This document shows, one piece after another, positions 1-5,938 of a stretch of 6,836 nt of DNA. Origin of the DNA: Geobacter sp. UBA1603 (GTDB taxonomy: Bacteria; Desulfobacterota; Desulfuromonadia; Geobacterales; Pseudopelobacteraceae); NCBI GenBank assembly GCA_002322035.1, contig DCNF01000069.1:2062-8897 (forward strand), in the 5' to 3' direction. Below the pieces are notes generated by a model, which saw only the letters and a program-made list of their open reading frames with translations, ran no database searches and was not told the origin of the DNA. The position numbers were made by a program, and so were the translations under genes. Within the stretch, counting starts at the first letter, position 1. Each line of letters begins with the position of its first letter.

Positions 1-966
1 ACTGCTGAGGTGTACCACCACGAAATCCCCGGCGGCCAGTATTCAAACTACAAGCCGCAGGTTGCCGGTCTTGGCCTGATTGAGCGCTGGGACGACTGCA
101 AGGAGATGTACCACAAGGTCAATATGCTGTTCGGCGATATTGTCAAGGTGACTCCGTCATCCAAGGTTGTCGGCGACATGGCCATGTTCCTGGTCAAAAA
201 TAACCTGGAGCCAGAGGACGTCTTCACCTCCAAGGAGGAACTGGCGTTTCCCGAATCAGTGGTGGGCATGTTCAAGGGGATGCTGGGGCAGCCCTACCAG
301 GGGTGGCCCCAGGAGCTACAGAAGATCATCCTCAAGGGGCAGGAGCCGATCAGCTGCCGTCCGGGGGAACTGCTCGAACCGGTTGACTTTGAGGAAGAAC
401 GCCTCAAGCTGGAAGAGCGCCTTGGGCACAGGATTGACGACAAGGCGCTGATCTCAGCCATTCTCTACCCGAACGTCTATCCGGAGTTTGATCGCCATCG
501 CCAGGATTATTCAGATACGTCGGTGATTCCGACGCCGATATTCTTTTACGGCCTTGAGCCGGGGCAGGAGACGTCGCTTGATATCGAGGCCGGCAAAACC
601 CTGATCATAAAGCTGAATGCGATCGGAAAGGTGCATGGGGACGGCACCCGTCAGGTCTATTTCGAGCTTAACGGCAATGCCCGTTCTGTCACGGTGCGGG
701 ATCAGTCGGTCCAGACTGATGCGGCTGTGGCCGAGAAGGCGGATAAGGGCAATCCCAATCATATCGGCGCTCCCATGCCGGGCAAGGTGCTCAAGGTGAA
801 CGTCAAGGCTGGTGATCAGGTTAAAGCCGGCGACGTGCTGATGGTGACCGAGGCCATGAAGATGGAGACGAATATCAAGGCAAAATCGGATGGCACCGTG
901 GCTGATGTCAAGTTCAAGGAAGGTGGCAAGGTTGAGAAAGAAGATCTGGTGATTATAATGGGTTAA
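1..966 (+). CDS. pyc: Pyruvate carboxylase, C-terminal part (5' end outside window)
   Basis: This is the C-terminal ~321 residues of a single-chain biotin-dependent pyruvate carboxylase, which makes oxaloacetate from pyruvate, bicarbonate and ATP in the cytoplasm (gluconeogenesis and anaplerosis). The frame is open from base 1, so the GTG at 10 is an internal valine and not a start. Seen: the carboxyltransferase-end motif HEIPGGQYSNY (bases 19-51); the conserved carboxylase (PYC_OADA) region to about base 600, with PTPIFFYGLEPGQE near 529-570; IGKVHGDGTRQVYFELNG (622-675); an Ala/Lys-rich linker; then a biotinyl domain from about base 760 to the stop. The biotin attachment motif is EAMKMET (850-870), with the target lysine codon at 859-861. 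The family is usually about 1,150 residues, so roughly the last 28% is present. Oxaloacetate decarboxylase alpha shares the carboxylase and biotin domains, but the wording here fits pyruvate carboxylase better. A strong terminator follows the stop codon. Confidence 0.95.
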   Translation, partial: TAEVYHHEIPGGQYSNYKPQVAGLGLIERWDDCKEMYHKVNMLFGDIVKVTPSSKVVGDMAMFLVKNNLEPEDVFTSKEELAFPESVVGMFKGMLGQPYQGWPQELQKIILKGQEPISCRPGELLEPVDFEEERLKLEERLGHRIDDKALISAILYPNVYPEFDRHRQDYSDTSVIPTPIFFYGLEPGQETSLDIEAGKTLIIKLNAIGKVHGDGTRQVYFELNGNARSVTVRDQSVQTDAAVAEKADKGNPNHIGAPMPGKVLKVNVKAGDQVKAGDVLMVTEAMKMETNIKAKSDGTVADVKFKEGGKVEKEDLVIIMG

Positions 967-1000
967 ATATGGTTACTTTATTTTAAACATGAAGTTTACC

Positions 1001-1041
1001 GCGCCCTGCTCCGAAAATTTCGAAGCAGGGCGCTTTATTTT
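1001..1041 (+). terminator. Rho-independent terminator after pyruvate carboxylase gene
   Basis: A perfect 10-bp GC-rich stem pairs 1001-1010 (GCGCCCTGCT) with 1024-1033 (AGCAGGGCGC). After one mismatch the stem continues with further pairs (1012-1015 with 1019-1022). A T-rich run, TTTATTTT, follows at 1034-1041. It lies 35 bp after the carboxylase stop and separates that gene from the dehydrogenase downstream. The opposite strand lacks a comparable T run, so it probably acts only rightward. Confidence 0.92.
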
Positions 1042-1079
1042 CTGATACAAAACCCACAAGACATCACCCCGTACGTTCC

Positions 1080-1084
1080 GGAGG
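1080..1084 (+). promoter_or_regulatory. Ribosome binding site of the 2-hydroxyacid dehydrogenase
   Basis: GGAGG lies four bases before the ATG at 1089. The spacing is short but the match is complete. No competing start upstream has comparable support, and the protein begins with the usual first beta strand of this family (MKIVILDGY), so it fixes the start. Confidence 0.8.
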
Positions 1085-1088
1085 ATCC

Positions 1089-2066
1089 ATGAAAATCGTA
1101 ATTCTTGACGGCTATACCATTAACCCTGGCGACAACCCCTGGGACCCGATCTCGGCTCTGGGAAATCTGGTAGTCTACGACCGTACTCCGCCCGATTTGA
1201 AACTCGAGCGTTCCCGCGAGGCAGACATCATCTTGACCAGCAAAGTCAAGCTTGATGCCGATACCATCAAGCAATTGCCAAACCTGAAGTACATCTCAAT
1301 GCTGGCGACCGGCTACAATAACATCGATGTGGCTGCAGCGGGAGCACAGGGTGTACCGGTATCCAATATCCCGGCCTATTCGACCGAGTCGGTGGTACAG
1401 ACGGCTTTTGGGCTGCTGCTGGAGCTGGCCAGCGGAATCGGGCTGCATGACAGGTCAATCAAGGGGGGCGAGTGGTGCCGAAATCCCGATCATTCCTACT
1501 GGAAGCAGTCGATTGTCGAACTGGACGGCCTGACCCTTGGCATTATCGGCTACGGTACAATCGGTCGTGCTATGGCGCGGGTCGGTGCGGCCTTTGGTAT
1601 GCGGATAATCGCCCATGCGCCGCGAATTCCGGCTGATCCGGGGCCGGTTCCGGTTCGTTTCGTCGGGCTTGATGAACTGTTCTCAACGGCTGACGTCGTA
1701 TCGCTCAATTGCCCGCAAACGGCTGAAAACTGCGGCATGGTCAATAGCCGTACCCTTTCGTTGATGAAAAGCAGTGCGTTTCTGCTCAATGTTGCCCGGG
1801 GAGGGCTGGTCAACGAGGCCGATTTGGCTGATGCGCTGCAGCGTGGAGTTATTGCCGGAGCGGGTCTGGATGTTGTGGCGGCGGAACCGATGTTGGATGA
1901 AAACCCGCTGCGCACTGCCCCGCATTGTGTGATCACGCCCCATATCGCCTGGGCATCACTGGCGGCCCGGCGCCGGCTGATGACGATCCTGGCCGGCAAT
2001 ATCGCTTCATATCAGGCCGGCGCACCTGTTAATCTGGTCAACAGGGAGTTCCTGAAAAACGACTGA
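1089..2066 (+). CDS. D-2-hydroxyacid dehydrogenase, glycerate dehydrogenase/hydroxypyruvate reductase-like
   Basis: A cytoplasmic oxidoreductase of 325 residues, the normal length for the family. It interconverts a D-2-hydroxyacid and its 2-keto acid with a nicotinamide cofactor. Seen: an N-terminal substrate domain (about 1-100); the cofactor-binding Rossmann domain with G154-Y-G-T-I-G159; and the catalytic set R237 (in NVARGGLVNE), E266 (in AAEP) and H285 (in TPHIAWAS). The block YWKQSIVELDGLTLGIIGYG (138-157) is typical of glycerate dehydrogenase/hydroxypyruvate reductase members, so glycerate/hydroxypyruvate or glyoxylate is the likely substrate; this is inference. After the second Rossmann strand the sequence is IIAHAPRIP (173-181), without the Asp that usually selects NAD, so NADP use is possible. 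The gene is preceded by the carboxylase terminator and converges with the transporter gene, so it is probably transcribed alone. I saw no convincing promoter between 1042 and 1079. Confidence 0.88.
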   Translation: MKIVILDGYTINPGDNPWDPISALGNLVVYDRTPPDLKLERSREADIILTSKVKLDADTIKQLPNLKYISMLATGYNNIDVAAAGAQGVPVSNIPAYSTESVVQTAFGLLLELASGIGLHDRSIKGGEWCRNPDHSYWKQSIVELDGLTLGIIGYGTIGRAMARVGAAFGMRIIAHAPRIPADPGPVPVRFVGLDELFSTADVVSLNCPQTAENCGMVNSRTLSLMKSSAFLLNVARGGLVNEADLADALQRGVIAGAGLDVVAAEPMLDENPLRTAPHCVITPHIAWASLAARRRLMTILAGNIASYQAGAPVNLVNREFLKND

Positions 2067-2069
2067 ATG

Positions 2070-3296
2070 TTATCTGCGGGGAGGTGGAAGAAACAGGGTG
2101 AAGATCATCGCCGACATGGTGATACACCCCGCCAGCAGATATGCATCGGAAAAGTTTCCGGTAGACCTGCCAATCATGCCTGCAATGGCGGGACCGATGG
2201 TTTGGCCGGCTGCAAAGAAAATAGTAATGGTCGAAAACGCGGCTGCTGCACGGGGGAGCCCGAGATAGTCTCCCACTGCGGCTGCCATTATGGCCGGTAT
2301 GGCAAAGACAGCCAGGCCGTAGAGCCCGATTGACAGAAGAAGAATGCCGGGGGTGGGTTGTGATCCGGCCAGCAGATAAGCAGCGGTCTGGACCGCAAAC
2401 ACCAGCACCAGCCCATGACGGCGACCGATGTGGTCGGAAAGGGTGCCGAACAAAATTCCGGAGAAAAAGCTGAAGAATCCGGCCCATGACCAGTAATGGC
2501 CGGCCCGTGCTTCATCGAATCCATATTCACGCACCATGGTGGTGACGATGAACGTGCCGTAAATCATGAACGTTGCGCCAAAGGCGAGATAGAGAAGTCC
2601 GAGCCGGACCAGGAGCGCACCGTCACCGCTTCGCTCATCTGTGGCCGGCAGGTTTGGTGCGGCTGGTGGCGCGGTGCCGAGCGGTTCCAGTCCCATCTCC
2701 GATGGATGGTTACGCACCAGCCAGATCGACAGTGCTGTCACAGCCAGGGCGATGCTCCCCAGCAGCAGCCATCCGCCGCGCCAGCCGTTGGTTCCGTACA
2801 GCAGATTGAGGCGGGGTACCAGCCATCCGGCCAGCATTATGGCGGCGCCATTGCCTGCTATCATCAGGCCGGCCGCCGTGCCCCGGCGGTCACTGCGGAA
2901 CCAGTGGCTGATCAGAGCCATTGTGGGGATGTTGGCACACCCGGTACCGATCCCGACGATGAAATAGAGTGACAACGGTGCAATAAATCCGCTCGACAGG
3001 CCGATGCCGAACAGGGCCAGTGACAGCAATGCCAGACCGCCGCCGATAACGGCGCGGGGGCGAAAACGCCTGATCAGTCGCGGTGCCAGAATAACCGCCA
3101 GCAGATATCCGCAGAAATTTCCCGTCCCGATGAATCCCATTCTGTCGTAGGGGAGTTCTAGTCCGGCCTGCATCGAGGGGAGCAGCATGGTGTAGGCGTA
3201 GCGTGCCAGACCGATGCAGGCGAAGATGATCAGAAAGCCGATCGCAACAATGATCCAGCCGTAGTGAAGTGTATGTGCTGAGCCGGTTCTGGTCAT
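2070..3296 (-). CDS. Major facilitator superfamily transporter, YbfB/YjiJ-like or OFA-like
   Basis: A 408-residue inner-membrane secondary transporter with about twelve hydrophobic helices: roughly 12-32, 53-73, 82-101, 105-126, 141-160, 174-194, then a Pro/Ala-rich hydrophilic loop (195-228), and 229-251, 267-286, 295-313, 316-338, 350-372 and 383-403. SDHIGRRHG (287-295) is the family's charged motif between helices 8 and 9; LIRRFRPR (74-81) is the positive loop between helices 2 and 3. HYGWIIVAIGF near the N-terminus and GLARYAYTMLLPSMQAGL resemble the YbfB/YjiJ group and the monocarboxylate/oxalate-formate group. The substrate is not deducible. An organic acid would fit the neighbouring dehydrogenase, but that is a guess. 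The ATG at 3296-3294 is the first start after an in-frame stop and has no good Shine-Dalgarno; the nearest purine block, AGGCGG (3311-3316), is too far. Its stop lies 3 bp from the stop of the convergent dehydrogenase. Confidence 0.85.
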   Translation of the reverse strand: MTRTGSAHTLHYGWIIVAIGFLIIFACIGLARYAYTMLLPSMQAGLELPYDRMGFIGTGNFCGYLLAVILAPRLIRRFRPRAVIGGGLALLSLALFGIGLSSGFIAPLSLYFIVGIGTGCANIPTMALISHWFRSDRRGTAAGLMIAGNGAAIMLAGWLVPRLNLLYGTNGWRGGWLLLGSIALAVTALSIWLVRNHPSEMGLEPLGTAPPAAPNLPATDERSGDGALLVRLGLLYLAFGATFMIYGTFIVTTMVREYGFDEARAGHYWSWAGFFSFFSGILFGTLSDHIGRRHGLVLVFAVQTAAYLLAGSQPTPGILLLSIGLYGLAVFAIPAIMAAAVGDYLGLPRAAAAFSTITIFFAAGQTIGPAIAGMIGRSTGNFSDAYLLAGCITMSAMIFTLFLPPPRR

Positions 3297-3342
3297 GGGG
3301 GGTGTTGTACCGCCTGGTGGTTCTTTTCAGGTAAGGCTGGTA

Positions 3343-3372
3343 GAAAAACGGCGCCGGGTTTTCCCGGCGCCG
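3343..3372 (-). terminator. Rho-independent terminator after nrdJ
   Basis: Read on the - strand, a perfect 10-bp stem (CGGCGCCGGG, 3363-3372) with an AAAA loop (3359-3362) pairs with CCCGGCGCCG (3349-3358). TTTTTC follows at 3348-3343. It begins 37 bases after the nrdJ stop and ends 46 bases before the transporter start, so it should uncouple the transporter from nrdJ transcription. Confidence 0.93.
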
Positions 3373-3409
3373 GTGTTGCCAGCATCGTATTCGTCAGCGC
3401 GAAGCGACT

Positions 3410-5638
3410 TCAGGCGCATTCCGAGTAGCCGCATGAGCGGCAGACCGAGCAGCCGCCTTCATGTTCAACGGTCCCGCCGCATTCGGGGCAGGCACCGCGG
3501 TCAAGCCGGGCCGATTCGGCGTTGATGTCATACCCGTTGGCGATCATATGGGCCTGGATCGCCTTGGCAACAGCATCGGCACAGGAGAGAACGCGGTTGT
3601 CGCCAAACCCGGATGGGCAGTGGCAGGAGATTCCCAGCAGCTGTTTGACCACCTGGCGGGCCTGGACGCCCGAACGCCAGGCAAGTGAGACCATGCGGCC
3701 GATTGCTTCGCTCTGGGAGGCGGCGCAGCCGCCGGCTTTGCCCATGGTGGTAAAGAGTTCGAACAGGCCGGTGTTGTCCTCGTTGATCGTAACGTAGAGC
3801 GGCCCGCAGCCGGTCTGCATCTGGTGAGTCCATCCCTTGAGCGCCTTGGGACGATCCCGTTTGATGGCCTTTTTTTCCTCTTCTGCTGCGGCCACAGCAG
3901 TTTTTTCCTCTTTCTTGCCGGTGGAGAGCACCTGCTCGTCCCGGGACCCGTCGCGATAGATGGTGACCCCTTTGCAGCCGGTTTCGTAAGCCAGCATATA
4001 GACCTTCTCCACGTCGTCGATGGAGGCGGAGTTGGGGAAGTTGACCGTTTTGCTGACGGCATTATCCGTGTGGAGCTGAAAGGCCGACTGCATTTGGATA
4101 TGATCTTCGGGAGTGATGTCGTGGGCGGTCACAAATACCTTGCGGATGTCGGCCGGTACTTCTGCGATGTCGTGCACCGTGCCGTGTTCGGCGATTTTCT
4201 CCATCAGCTCCTGGGAGTAGAAACCCCGTTCTTTGGCCAGCTGCTCAAAGTAGGGGTTAACTTCAACCAGTTTGGTGCCGTCCATGACGTTTTTTACGAA
4301 AGACACGGCAAAGAGCGGTTCGACACCGGAGGATGCATTGGCGATAATCGAGATGGTACCGGTGGGTGCGATCGTGGTGACGGTGGCGTTACGCTGGGGT
4401 ACAGCACCCTTCGTATCGAAGAGCGAACCCTTGAAGTTGGGGAATGAACCGCGCTGCCGGCCCAACTCCTGGGAAGCCAGGTGCCCCTCGTCGTTTATGT
4501 ATTTCATGACTTTTTTGCCGAGTTTGACCGCTTCGGCCGAATTGTAGGGAACACCCAGCAGGATCAGCATATCGGCCCAGCCCATGACGCCCAGCCCGAT
4601 CTTGCGGTTGGCGTGGGTCATGTCGTGGATCTGCTGCAGCGGATAGTTATTGGCTTCGATGACGTTGTCAAGGAAATGGACTGCGTTGTGGATGCAGCCC
4701 TTGAGGCGCTTCCAGTCGATGGTGCCGTCGGCTACGAATTTACCCAGGTTGATCGATCCCAGGTTGCACGATTCGTAGGGAAGAAGCGGCTGCTCGCCAC
4801 AAGGGTTGGTGGATTCAATTTCGCCAATGTGCGGTGTCGGGTTGTCCCGGTTTAGGCGGTCAAGGAAGATGATTCCGGGCTCCCCGTTTTCCCAGGCCTG
4901 CTTGACGATGCGCTGGAACACCTTGCGGGCATTGAGGGTGCCGCAGATTTTCTTGTCGCGCGGATTGATCAGGTCATATTCCTCGTCGCGTTCAACGGCC
5001 TGCATGAATGTCTCGGTCAGGCCGACGGAAATGTTGAAATTGTTGAGCTGCTTCTGGTCGGCCTTGCACATGATGAAATCCATGATGTTCGGGTGATCGA
5101 CACGCAGGATACCCATGTTGGCGCCCCGACGGGTTCCACCCTGTTTGATGGTCTCGGTGGCGATGTCGAAGACCCGCATGAATGAGAGCGGTCCGCTGGA
5201 GATGCCGGTGGTGGAGCTGACCACGTCATTGGCCGGGCGCAGCCGCGAGAATGAAAACCCGGTGCCACCCCCGGATTTGTGGATCAGGGCTGTGTATTTA
5301 ACGGCATCGAAGATCTCCTCCATCGAGTCACCCACTGGAAGGACAAAGCAGGCTGACAGTTGCCCCAGGACGCGGCCAGCATTCATAAGTGTCGGCGAGT
5401 TGGGGAGAAATTCGAAATCGATCATCATGCGATAGAATGTGTCTGAAAGCTTTTTGACATCGGCTTTTTTGTCAAACTTACTGTCCGGGGACGCAATCGT
5501 ATCGGCAACACGGCGGAACATGTCGGCCGGGGTCTCAAGGACTTTGCCTTCCGCGTCGCGGCGCAGGTAACGTTTTTCCAAAACGGTGGCAGCATTTTTT
5601 GACAGATCGGGAATGGCGCTGGAGGCGGGTTTTTTCAT
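3410..5638 (-). CDS. nrdJ: Adenosylcobalamin-dependent (class II) ribonucleoside-diphosphate reductase
   Basis: A 742-residue cytoplasmic enzyme that reduces ribonucleotides to deoxyribonucleotides using a thiyl radical generated from coenzyme B12, so it needs no oxygen and no partner radical subunit. Seen: C97 in QLSACFVLP and C291 in ESCNLGSINL, the expected active-site redox pair; N278, C280 and E282 in TNPCGEQ, the expected catalytic site with C280 as the radical cysteine; the glycine-rich SGGGTGFSFS (122-131); and the phosphate loop APTGTIS (424-430). A Lys/Glu/Ala-rich linker (about 572-598) precedes a TSCPD-type domain (about 603-705) and a Cys-rich tail: C717-x2-C720, C730-x2-C733-x2-C736-x4-C741. 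The tail probably re-reduces the active site and may bind zinc. The spacing of C280 and C291 (11 residues) matches what I recall for Thermotoga NrdJ. No ATP-cone is visible at the N-terminus. The start at 5638 is chosen because AGGAG precedes it; a reading from 5710 would add 24 atypical residues. Regulation: two NrdR-type boxes upstream; terminator downstream. Confidence 0.97.
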   Translation of the reverse strand: MKKPASSAIPDLSKNAATVLEKRYLRRDAEGKVLETPADMFRRVADTIASPDSKFDKKADVKKLSDTFYRMMIDFEFLPNSPTLMNAGRVLGQLSACFVLPVGDSMEEIFDAVKYTALIHKSGGGTGFSFSRLRPANDVVSSTTGISSGPLSFMRVFDIATETIKQGGTRRGANMGILRVDHPNIMDFIMCKADQKQLNNFNISVGLTETFMQAVERDEEYDLINPRDKKICGTLNARKVFQRIVKQAWENGEPGIIFLDRLNRDNPTPHIGEIESTNPCGEQPLLPYESCNLGSINLGKFVADGTIDWKRLKGCIHNAVHFLDNVIEANNYPLQQIHDMTHANRKIGLGVMGWADMLILLGVPYNSAEAVKLGKKVMKYINDEGHLASQELGRQRGSFPNFKGSLFDTKGAVPQRNATVTTIAPTGTISIIANASSGVEPLFAVSFVKNVMDGTKLVEVNPYFEQLAKERGFYSQELMEKIAEHGTVHDIAEVPADIRKVFVTAHDITPEDHIQMQSAFQLHTDNAVSKTVNFPNSASIDDVEKVYMLAYETGCKGVTIYRDGSRDEQVLSTGKKEEKTAVAAAEEEKKAIKRDRPKALKGWTHQMQTGCGPLYVTINEDNTGLFELFTTMGKAGGCAASQSEAIGRMVSLAWRSGVQARQVVKQLLGISCHCPSGFGDNRVLSCADAVAKAIQAHMIANGYDINAESARLDRGACPECGGTVEHEGGCSVCRSCGYSECA

Positions 5639-5647
5639 GTGCAAATT

Positions 5648-5652
5648 CTCCT
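5648..5652 (-). promoter_or_regulatory. Ribosome binding site deciding the nrdJ start
   Basis: On the - strand, AGGAG stands nine bases before the ATG at 5638-5636. The same frame has an ATG at 5710, but that position lies only about 20 bases after the inferred transcription start, and the extra 24 residues resemble no NrdJ N-terminus. This favours the 742-residue product. Confidence 0.88.
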
Positions 5653-5668
5653 GTAGGCAAAAAATATG

Positions 5669-5685
5669 AATCATTTTGAATGATT
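5669..5685 (-). other. Small AT-rich hairpin in the nrdJ leader
   Basis: AATCATT and AATGATT form a perfect 7-bp inverted repeat around a 3-base loop. On the - strand it is followed closely by a run of T (ATATTTTTTG), about 20 bases before the Shine-Dalgarno. It could be a weak attenuator or an mRNA stability element, or chance in AT-rich DNA. The stem has only one GC pair, so termination is doubtful. Confidence 0.35.
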
Positions 5686-5713
5686 GGAGCGCAGGCGGGG
5701 CGTGTCCCAATAA

Positions 5714-5729
5714 CCACTATATTTTGTGG
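5714..5729. promoter_or_regulatory. NrdR box 1 (start-site proximal) upstream of nrdJ
   Basis: CCACTATATTTTGTGG is a near-perfect palindrome and agrees with the NrdR operator consensus as I remember it (acaCwAtATaTwGtgt) at 13 of 16 positions. NrdR is the zinc/ATP-cone repressor of ribonucleotide reductase genes in most bacteria. Position: just downstream of the inferred nrdJ transcription start, or covering an alternative -10 (TATAGT on the - strand, 5721-5716). It partners with box 2 at 5745-5760. Confidence 0.82.
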
Positions 5730-5738
5730 GCGGCGGAA

Positions 5739-5767
5739 AATAAACCACAACATATATGGCAAGTCAA
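5739..5767 (-). promoter_or_regulatory. Probable nrdJ promoter (sigma-70 type)
   Basis: On the - strand, TTGACT (5767-5762, 5/6 to TTGACA) is followed after 17 bases by TTTATT (5744-5739, 4/6 to TATAAT). The predicted transcript start is near 5732, giving a leader of about 95 bases. An alternative -10, TATAGT (5721-5716), lies 17 bases further down. Either choice places both NrdR boxes on the promoter. Confidence 0.6.
5745..5760. promoter_or_regulatory. NrdR box 2 inside the nrdJ promoter spacer
   Basis: CCACAACATATATGGC agrees with the recalled NrdR consensus at 11 of 16 positions and is better in its left half. Its first base lies exactly 31 bp from that of box 1, leaving a 15-bp gap. About three helical turns is the usual spacing of tandem NrdR boxes. 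Its CCACAA half is the exact inverse of TTGTGG in box 1. It fills the spacer between the inferred -35 and -10, so binding should block polymerase. Confidence 0.72.
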
Positions 5768-5848
5768 ATAAAAAATTGAGTAAATGCTAACCGTCTGAAA
5801 GCACATGAATTTTATTGCTGTCGGCCATGCCATACCGGCCCGGCCCCG

Positions 5849-5877
5849 TTAACAATCAATTTACACGCACCGGTAAT
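5849..5877 (+). promoter_or_regulatory. Possible promoter of the GGDEF gene
   Basis: TTAACA (5849-5854, 5/6) and GGTAAT (5872-5877, 4/6) are separated by 17 bases, which would start transcripts near 5884. This is a weak match. If correct, it places the upstream in-frame ATG at 5879 outside the transcript and supports translation from 5939. The rest of the 5770-5938 stretch shows only a GC-rich patch (5822-5847) with GGCC repeats and no clear RNA element. Confidence 0.3.
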
Positions 5878-5938
5878 TATGCTAGGTAGTGACCATCCAA
5901 ACACCCTCAAATGTATCCAGAAAACAGAGAACTGTGCC

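Noticed and set aside
1550..1999. 149-codon - strand open frame opposite the dehydrogenase
   Set aside because: The + strand reading has full catalytic motifs and a good ribosome binding site; the opposite frame has an Arg/Ala/Ser-rich shadow composition.
2025..2046. CCTGTT/AACAGG inverted repeat near the end of the dehydrogenase as a terminator for the convergent genes
   Set aside because: Only six pairs with a 9-base loop, inside coding sequence, and no T run follows on either strand.
3824..4447. 207-codon open frame antisense to nrdJ
   Set aside because: It lies wholly opposite strongly conserved NrdJ coding sequence, has no family resemblance and no ribosome binding site of note. It is a mirror of GC-rich coding.
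5639..5710. Longer NrdJ reading starting at 5710 (24 extra residues)
   Set aside because: No Shine-Dalgarno for that ATG, the extra residues look like translated leader, and AGGAG fits the ATG at 5638. The inferred transcript start leaves little room for the longer form.
5639..5740. Cobalamin riboswitch upstream of the B12-dependent nrdJ
   Set aside because: No B12-box-like conserved core is visible and the inferred leader (about 95 bases) is too short for the usual element of around 200 bases.
5820..5900. Cyclic-dinucleotide (GEMM) riboswitch ahead of the GGDEF gene
   Set aside because: Short fragments such as CACGCAC and CTAGGTAG look reminiscent, but the conserved core and paired helices cannot be assembled.
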